A DNA stretch of 9,837 bases. Origin: an uncultured Collinsella sp. (GTDB lineage Bacteria; Actinomycetota; Coriobacteriia; Coriobacteriales; Coriobacteriaceae). Positions within the stretch are counted from its first letter, which is position 1. Each line of letters opens with the position of its first letter. Location: assembly GCA_937989795.1 (NCBI GenBank), contig CALKBB010000378.1:1-9837 (forward strand), read 5' to 3'. Made by a program: the position numbers and the translations under genes. The notes under the pieces are model-generated. The model saw only the letters and a list, made by a program, of their open reading frames with translations, did not search any database and was not told the DNA's origin. Shown piece after piece: positions 5,554 through 9,837 of this stretch.

Positions 5554-7370
5554 TCGGCGTAGGTGAAGGTCGTGACGTCGAACATGCCCTCGGGGCGGAT
5601 GCGGAGCGTCGGGATCACCGGCAGGGGCAGGAAGATGATGCCCATGATGGGGTCGAGCGGCGGCTCGACGCCCATGGCACGCGCCTTGACCATAAAGTCG
5701 TCGTGCTGCGCGGCGACATCTTCGGCCGTGCCCTCGCTCATCAGGCCACCGAGCGCCAGCGGAATGCGCGCCACGACCTCGCCGTTGCGCACCAGCACGT
5801 GACCGCCCTGGCCCACGGCCTCAACGGCGGCCATCATATCGGCGGCGTTGTCGCCCACGACGCACACGTTGTGCGAGTCGTGTCCGATCGTCGAGGCGAT
5901 GGCACCACCCGTGATGGTAAAGCCGCGCACCCAGCCGCGGCCGATATGCTTGCCAACGAGTCCCAGGCCAGCGGGGCCATCGCCGTCGGCGCCCTCGGCC
6001 TGCAACGACACGCCGCGGCCATGGCGCTCAATCAGCATAATGCGACGCAGGCCCTCGGCGCTCTCGGGGCGAGCCATACCCGTGATGGCCTTACCCGGCA
6101 CCACGTCAATCACGGCCTCGCCCGGCTTAAAGGCATAGTCGAACACGTCGAGCGAAAGCTTCGGCAGCTTAACGGAGGCGCGCAGCTCATCGGCAAGGGC
6201 TGCGACCTCGGCCATCTCGGGTGCAATCTCGCCCACAAAGGTACCGTCCTGCGCCACCAGAGCACCGGCGGCATATACGCGATGCGGAGCCGTGGCAAAC
6301 GTCAGGTCATTGAGCACCAGCAGGTCGGCACGCTTGCCCGGGGCGATGGCGCCACGCAGTTCGTGCGGGTCGCGGCAGCCGTGATCCAGGCCAAACGCCT
6401 CAGCCGTGGAAAGGGACGCCATGGAGATAGCGACCACCGGGTCGATACCGGCCTCAATCGCCACGCGGCAGGCGTTGTCGATCATGCCGGACGCAAGCGC
6501 ATCGGAAGGAGCGCGGTCGTCGGTCGCAAAGCAGCAACGGCGGGCACGGGCAGGATTCTCCAGCAGCATCGGCGACAGGTTGGCCAGGTCATGGCTGCAC
6601 GTACCCTCGCGCAGCATCACATACATGCCGCGAGACAGCTTGTCGAATGCCTCCTCGGGAATCGTCGACTCATGGTCAGCGATAATACCTGCTGCGGCAT
6701 AGGCGTTGAGGTCCTTGCCGGCAACGAGCGGGGCGTGACCGTCCACCTGTTTGGACGGCGTCTGGTTGGCAGCGTCGATTCGAGCGCAGGTCTCGGGATC
6801 GGCCATAAAGACGCCCGGCAGGTTCATCATCTCGCCCAGGCCAAAGACATCGCCCGGATGCTCGGCAAAAAACGCCTGCATATCAGCAGCGGTGATGACG
6901 GCACCGGCCTGCTCGTCGGGCAGCGCGGGCACGCACGAGGGCATCATGTACTTGATGGAAATAGGAGCGCGACGGCCGTCCTCGATCATAAAGCGCAGGC
7001 CGTCCAGGCCGGAAACGTTGGCGATCTCGTGGCTGTCGGCAATGGCAGTGGTGGTACCGCGCGTCGCCGCCATGCGCGCATACTCGGCAGGGCGGATGTT
7101 CGAAGACTCGATATGCAAGTGTCCGTCAATAAAACCGGGGGCAAGATAGCGGCCCTGGCAATCGATGACCTCGGCAGCCTCATACGTACCGGCGGCATCG
7201 TCGCGACCATCGTAGAGCACGCCGACGATCACACCGTCCTTGACGGCAACGCTACCGGGCGCCACGCGCTGGCCGTACACATCGACAATCTGTGCGTTGG
7301 CAAACAGCGTGTCAACGGGCACACGACCCTCGGCGGCCTCGATCACAGATCTCATGACCTCAACGGACAT
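5550..7370 (-). CDS. ade: Adenine deaminase
   Basis: Hydrolyses adenine to hypoxanthine and ammonia in purine salvage; a cytoplasmic metal-dependent amidohydrolase. The 606 residues fit the family (about 570-600). Metal-site motifs of the barrel are GFIDGHLHIESS (His84, His86, Glu88), ADSHEIANV (His114, Glu115), GLGEMMN (Glu180), DGHAP (His212), ADHES (His233, Glu234) and ATDDR (Asp284/285). The adenine deaminase-specific C-terminal domain follows, with TGGAIASTIGHDSHN (487-501), LALGGLMS and DPIMGIIFLPLPVIPTLRI (573-591). The start at 7370 is chosen because AGGAG lies 5 bases upstream; an in-frame extension to 7496 would run through a terminator-like leader and adds an implausible N-terminus. 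The stop codon is part of a repeated stem-loop. tyrS lies upstream with terminators between, so ade probably has its own promoter. Confidence 0.95.
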   Translation of the reverse strand: MSVEVMRSVIEAAEGRVPVDTLFANAQIVDVYGQRVAPGSVAVKDGVIVGVLYDGRDDAAGTYEAAEVIDCQGRYLAPGFIDGHLHIESSNIRPAEYARMAATRGTTTAIADSHEIANVSGLDGLRFMIEDGRRAPISIKYMMPSCVPALPDEQAGAVITAADMQAFFAEHPGDVFGLGEMMNLPGVFMADPETCARIDAANQTPSKQVDGHAPLVAGKDLNAYAAAGIIADHESTIPEEAFDKLSRGMYVMLREGTCSHDLANLSPMLLENPARARRCCFATDDRAPSDALASGMIDNACRVAIEAGIDPVVAISMASLSTAEAFGLDHGCRDPHELRGAIAPGKRADLLVLNDLTFATAPHRVYAAGALVAQDGTFVGEIAPEMAEVAALADELRASVKLPKLSLDVFDYAFKPGEAVIDVVPGKAITGMARPESAEGLRRIMLIERHGRGVSLQAEGADGDGPAGLGLVGKHIGRGWVRGFTITGGAIASTIGHDSHNVCVVGDNAADMMAAVEAVGQGGHVLVRNGEVVARIPLALGGLMSEGTAEDVAAQHDDFMVKARAMGVEPPLDPIMGIIFLPLPVIPTLRIRPEGMFDVTTFTYAD

Positions 7371-7390
7371 ACATACTCCTTTAACCGTAG

Positions 7391-7426
7391 AAAAAAGCTG
7401 CGGAGCGGACAGACCTTCACCGCAGC
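7391..7426 (-). terminator. Terminator-like hairpin in the ade leader (possible attenuator)
   Basis: On the minus strand GCTGCGG (7426-7420) pairs with CCGCAGC (7403-7397) around 16 bases, followed directly by six Ts (7396-7391). It ends 10 bases before the ade Shine-Dalgarno (AGGAGT, 7380-7375). A promoter could not fit after it, so any ade transcript must read through it, the layout of an attenuator. I see no purine-riboswitch core and no clear antiterminator partner. Confidence 0.7.
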
Positions 7427-7438
7427 AAACCAATAGCC

Positions 7439-7468
7439 ATTGTATGCCCAAAAGGAGGCCGCCGATAA
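7439..7468 (-). promoter_or_regulatory. Possible promoter of ade
   Basis: The minus-strand TACAAT at 7444-7439 is a 5/6 match to the -10 consensus. A weak TTATCG (7468-7463) lies 18 bases upstream. Transcription would begin near 7432, just before the terminator-like hairpin, giving a leader of about 60 bases. The weak -35 keeps confidence low. Confidence 0.35.
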
Positions 7469-7506
7469 CACCCCTTCCGCTTAACGGCACCGCCAAATGA
7501 TCCCTT

Positions 7507-7589
7507 GGGGACGGAGGAAAAAAGTTGCGGTGGAATAGTTCCTACCTGGGCGCCCGTATGGCATTTTTAGGAACTATTTCACCTCAACT
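7507..7589 (-). terminator. Long inverted repeat with T-run: second terminator after tyrS or palindromic repeat
   Basis: Arms at 7523-7544 and 7568-7589 are complementary at 20 of 22 positions around a 23-base loop that contains the palindrome GGGCGCCC (7548-7555). On the minus strand the stem is followed by a run of six Ts (7523-7518), so it can act as an intrinsic terminator for tyrS read-through. The plus strand has no T-run. Immediately outside lies a plus-strand TTGGGGACGG box (GGGGAC at 7507-7512) resembling the repeat boxes at 4454-4546. A stem this long is unusual for a simple terminator and suggests a small palindromic mobile repeat. Confidence 0.65.
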
Positions 7590-7590
7590 C

Positions 7591-7623
7591 AAAAGGCCGC
7601 AGTCGGGAGTTCCGGCTGCGGCC
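7591..7623 (-). terminator. tyrS: Intrinsic terminator of tyrS
   Basis: GGCCGCAG (7595-7602) pairs with CTGCGGCC (7616-7623). The stem extends through a T-G wobble and CGG/CCG to a GAGTT loop, giving 12 pairs. On the minus strand TTTT (7594-7591) follows. It lies about 30 bases after the tyrS stop. Confidence 0.85.
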
Positions 7624-7652
7624 CTATTGCACATGTTAGGTTGACCTACTTG

Positions 7653-8864
7653 CTAGACCAGCTTGAAGCCCTTGCGCTTGCCTACGGAAAGGGTGTCGCC
7701 CAGCTTGAGGGCGCTCGGGTCGATGTTGTAGCTCTTGGGAGCCACGGCCTTGCCGTTGATCTTGACGCCGCCACCGTCAATGTCGCGACGGGCCTGGCCG
7801 GCGCTCGCCGAAAGGCCCAAGTCCTTGAGCAGGCCGGCGAGGTAGATCTGGCCCTCGTCGTTGACAGTCAGCTCAACGTGCTTCTCGGGGAAGTCGGCGA
7901 GCTGCCCCTCCTTGAACACGCGGTCGAACTCGGCCTGAGCCTCGTCTCCGGCGCCGGCGCCGTGGTAGGTGTCGCACAGGTCGCGGCCCAGAGCACGCTT
8001 GAGCTCATAGGGATCGGCAGAGCCATCGGCCAGAGCAGCGTCGATCTTGTCGACCTCGGCCGGGGTGAGCGAACTGGCCAGGCGGTAGTACTTGCCAATC
8101 ATCTCGTCGGGGATGGACATGGTCTTGCCGAACATATCCTTGGGAGCGTCGGTCAGGCCGATGTAGTTGCCGTAGGACTTGGACATCTTGCGCACGCCAT
8201 CGGTGCCCTCGAGCAGCGGCATGGTGAGCGCGATCTGCGGCTCCATGCCCATCTTCTCCATGAGCTCACGGCCGGCGAGCAGGTTGAAGAGCTGGTCGGT
8301 GCCGCCCATCTCCACGTCGGCCTTGATCTGCACGGAGTCGAAAGCCTGCATCACGGGATACAGGAACTCATGCAGGGCGATCGGCGTCTGAGACTGGTAG
8401 CGCTTGGTAAAGTCATCGCGCTCAAGAATACGGGCGACGGTGAACTTGGAGCACACCTGCAGCAGTCCGGCGAGATCCATCGACAAGATCCAGTCGCCGT
8501 TGTGCACGATGGTGGTCTTCTCGGGATCCAGGATCTTCATGGCCTGGCTCACGTAGGTCTCGGCATTGGCCTCGATCTGCTCCTGCGAAAGCTGCGGACG
8601 GGTGGAGTTCTTGCCCGAAGGGTCGCCAATCAGCGCGGTACCGTTGCCAATGATGAGGGTGACGTTGTGGCCCAGGTCCTGGAACTGACGCATCTTGCGC
8701 AGCGGCACGGCGTGGCCCAAGTGCAGGTCGGGGCTGGTGGGGTCGACGCCAAGCTTGATGTTGAGGGGCTCGCCCTTCTCAAGCTTCTTGCGAAGGTCGG
8801 CCTCGGGGACGATCTGTGCGGCGCCCGAGGTGATGATACGCATTTGCTCGTCAACAGACAGCAT
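7653..8864 (-). CDS. tyrS: Tyrosyl-tRNA synthetase (type 2)
   Basis: Charges tRNA-Tyr with tyrosine in the cytoplasm; a class Ic synthetase that works as a dimer. The 403 residues match the type-2 bacterial enzyme (about 400). The class I signature is HLGH (48-51) within LGVDPTSPDLHLGHAVPLRK. It is followed by FQDLGHNVTLIIGNGTALIG and DPSGKNSTRP, the tyrosine-site segment MGGTDQLFN (187-194 region) and KMSKS (226-230). A C-terminal S4 RNA-binding domain covers about residues 340-400 (LGLSASAGQARRDIDGGGVKING). The start at 8864 has an excellent Shine-Dalgarno, AAAAGGAGGA, 6 bases upstream; a longer in-frame ORF to 8960 has no such site. The gene lies 96 bases after the U32-like gene and has a possible own extended -10 promoter at 8941-8933. 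No T-box leader is seen. A strong terminator follows. Confidence 0.96.
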   Translation of the reverse strand: MLSVDEQMRIITSGAAQIVPEADLRKKLEKGEPLNIKLGVDPTSPDLHLGHAVPLRKMRQFQDLGHNVTLIIGNGTALIGDPSGKNSTRPQLSQEQIEANAETYVSQAMKILDPEKTTIVHNGDWILSMDLAGLLQVCSKFTVARILERDDFTKRYQSQTPIALHEFLYPVMQAFDSVQIKADVEMGGTDQLFNLLAGRELMEKMGMEPQIALTMPLLEGTDGVRKMSKSYGNYIGLTDAPKDMFGKTMSIPDEMIGKYYRLASSLTPAEVDKIDAALADGSADPYELKRALGRDLCDTYHGAGAGDEAQAEFDRVFKEGQLADFPEKHVELTVNDEGQIYLAGLLKDLGLSASAGQARRDIDGGGVKINGKAVAPKSYNIDPSALKLGDTLSVGKRKGFKLV

Positions 8865-8885
8865 TGGGTATCCTCCTTTTGCTAT

Positions 8886-8912
8886 AGCACCCTCGCCGAA
8901 AACGGCGGTGCT
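8886..8912 (-). promoter_or_regulatory. Leader hairpin just upstream of the tyrS ribosome binding site
   Basis: On the minus strand AGCACC-GCCG (8912-8903) pairs with CGGC (8898-8895) and GGTGCT (8891-8886) around a TTTT loop, with GAG bulged (8894-8892). It ends 5 bases before the AAAAGGAGGA site. No T-run follows, so it is not a terminator. It lacks the T-box bulge sequence (GGGTGGNACC), so it is not a recognisable T-box. It could modulate translation or stabilise the mRNA. Confidence 0.4.
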
Positions 8913-8932
8913 GGAAGTCCATAAACTCTCAT

Positions 8933-8941
8933 ATGATAACA
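8933..8941 (-). promoter_or_regulatory. Possible extended -10 promoter of tyrS
   Basis: The minus strand reads TGTTATCAT at 8941-8933, an extended -10 (TGn) followed by TATCAT (5/6 match). No clear -35 is present, which an extended -10 can tolerate. Transcription would start near 8926, about 60 bases before the tyrS ATG. Confidence 0.4.
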
Positions 8942-8960
8942 AACTGACGCGACGCGGCAC

Positions 8961-9837
8961 CTACGACAGGAAAATCCTCGTCCTGCCGCATGCGTCAATG
9001 GCAACTGGCAGACGTGTACCGTCACGCTCGACCAGATAGCGTGCCTGCCGACGACGCAAGCAGTCGCGGCAACGGACCTGCCCCGTCGCATCGGTGGCGC
9101 AGACGCCCTCGGCGGTCAACAGACAGTGCTCGCACACCATAAGCCCGGGACGGTCGGCGTCGACCGGACCCAAGACGCCGGGTTCAGCAGCCAGCTCGGC
9201 AATACGCTCCCTATCATTGCTGAGCAACTCGGCAGGCAAGTATACCCACCCCGCGCCAAGCCCGCGCAGCCAGGCAAGCGTGGCCCGATTGGCACAGAAC
9301 ACCGGCGCCGCCACGTCAAACGTCGCGCCCAACTCGCGGGCCATCGCCACCTGTCCCAGATTGCGGCAGACGACGCGCCCGGCGCGTTGCATAAGCGCCC
9401 GAGTCCGCTCGGTGTCACCCGCGCGGCACACTTCGTCGAGTACCACCGTCGCATCGGACAGGTCTCGCTCATCGCGCGGATCCACATCCATCAGTTCCCA
9501 GGCAAAGACCATACGAGCAAAATCCTCGCGCTTTGCCGGCTCCCCCGGCTCCGCCAACTCCGTCGGCACATCACCATCTGCCAGAACGCCCTCAAACGGC
9601 AACACCTCAACGGACCGCTCGACAGGCGCGACTGCATCTGCCTCGGCACGCATACGCTCCAACACCGTTGCCGTTTGCCCCAGCACGCCTGCGCTGCGAA
9701 TCAGATAGACCTCGCAGCCCGCGTCCACCTCGTCATACACCACATCGTAGCGGTCGGTATACCACGGGTCCTCGATCTCGCACGGCTCGCCGGTATACGC
9801 CATCAGCAACGCGATTTTGTGCAGCGGGTCGCCACCG
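8961..9837 (-). CDS. LMW tyrosine-phosphatase tail joined to a partial U32-like peptidase domain (5' end outside window)
   Basis: The frame is open to the right edge, so the N-terminus is missing; about 290 residues are visible. The first about 45 residues contain HKIALLMAYTGEP then EDPWYTDRYDVVYDEVDAGC. This looks like the end of low-molecular-weight protein-tyrosine phosphatases, including the Asp-Pro general-acid loop. After an acidic linker, RVVCRNLGQVAMARELG, APVFCANRATLAWLRGLG, VYLPAELLS and GLMVCEHCLL follow the pattern of the second half of U32-type barrels. The Cys-rich end (CEHC, GVC, RCRDC) then YLVERDGTRLPVAIDACGRT resembles their C-terminus, which in some family members binds an iron-sulfur cluster. 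The first half of a U32 barrel (ELLAPAG-type start) is not visible and there is no room for it between the two parts. It is thus either a true fusion or a deletion product. tyrS follows 96 bases downstream. Confidence 0.6.
   Translation of the reverse strand, partial: GGDPLHKIALLMAYTGEPCEIEDPWYTDRYDVVYDEVDAGCEVYLIRSAGVLGQTATVLERMRAEADAVAPVERSVEVLPFEGVLADGDVPTELAEPGEPAKREDFARMVFAWELMDVDPRDERDLSDATVVLDEVCRAGDTERTRALMQRAGRVVCRNLGQVAMARELGATFDVAAPVFCANRATLAWLRGLGAGWVYLPAELLSNDRERIAELAAEPGVLGPVDADRPGLMVCEHCLLTAEGVCATDATGQVRCRDCLRRRQARYLVERDGTRLPVAIDACGRTRIFLS

Noticed and set aside
5703..7436. 577-residue plus-strand open frame opposite ade
   Set aside because: ade is unmistakable on the other strand; this frame is rich in His/Gly/Arg with no domain and is a shadow.
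7371..7496. N-terminal extension of ade to 7496
   Set aside because: It would run through the terminator-like hairpin and lacks a ribosome binding site, while ATG at 7370 has AGGAG 5 bases upstream.
7371..7520. Purine riboswitch in front of ade
   Set aside because: The conserved core (the three-way junction with its paired loops) is not recognisable; only a terminator-like hairpin is seen.
7641..8924. 427-residue plus-strand open frame opposite tyrS
   Set aside because: tyrS has complete HLGH and KMSKS motifs on the minus strand; this Leu/Val/Gly-rich frame is a shadow.
8865..8960. Longer tyrS starting at 8960
   Set aside because: ATG at 8864 has AAAAGGAGGA at ideal spacing and matches the family N-terminus.
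8865..8960. T-box leader in front of tyrS
   Set aside because: No GGGTGGNACC antiterminator bulge and too short for a T-box; only a simple bulged hairpin without T-run.

Overview
The window looks like chromosome of a high-GC anaerobic gut actinobacterium of the Coriobacteriia, most likely Collinsella or a close relative. This is an inference from strongly GC-biased third codon positions, strong AGGAG-type ribosome binding sites and the gene set: a clostridial-type citrate synthase, adenine deaminase, type-2 TyrRS and Cof-type HAD phosphatases. No rRNA, tRNA or CRISPR array is visible.

Region 1 (1-1723) is the accessory part. It holds the end of a DUF2975 membrane protein and its usual partner, a YozG-like XRE regulator. 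The catalytic half of a tyrosine recombinase is joined in frame directly behind the regulator's stop codon. About 400 bases of hairpin-rich non-coding DNA follow.

Region 2 (1724-4437, plus strand) holds a small ACT-domain protein, citrate synthase with a strong intrinsic terminator, and a Cof-type HAD phosphatase.

Region 3 (4557-9837, minus strand) reads right to left. It starts with the C-terminal part of a protein that looks like a low-molecular-weight tyrosine phosphatase joined to part of a U32 peptidase. It continues with tyrS, adenine deaminase (ade) and a second Cof-type HAD phosphatase, which converges on the first.

The most interesting signals are non-coding. (1) The two HAD genes and ade each carry, at the stop codon and in the sense orientation, a stem-loop with the invariant loop motif GGGGACGTTC. 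The stems differ in sequence but stay paired, and a second GGGG box lies exactly 27 nt further on. Two of these modules form an inverted pair centred on base 4500, resembling a REP doublet. (2) The second HAD gene has a nested hairpin leader whose 3' arm is the Shine-Dalgarno sequence. (3) ade has a terminator-like hairpin with six Us only 10 nt before its Shine-Dalgarno. (4) The tyrS-ade gap holds two tandem terminator-like structures before that one.

Functionally the genes are mostly housekeeping: carbon flow into citrate/2-oxoglutarate, purine salvage, sugar- or nucleotide-phosphate dephosphorylation and Tyr-tRNA charging. The visible genes do not form one pathway. No complete new multi-gene system is evident; the repeated stop-codon element and the structured leaders are the best candidates for something undescribed.
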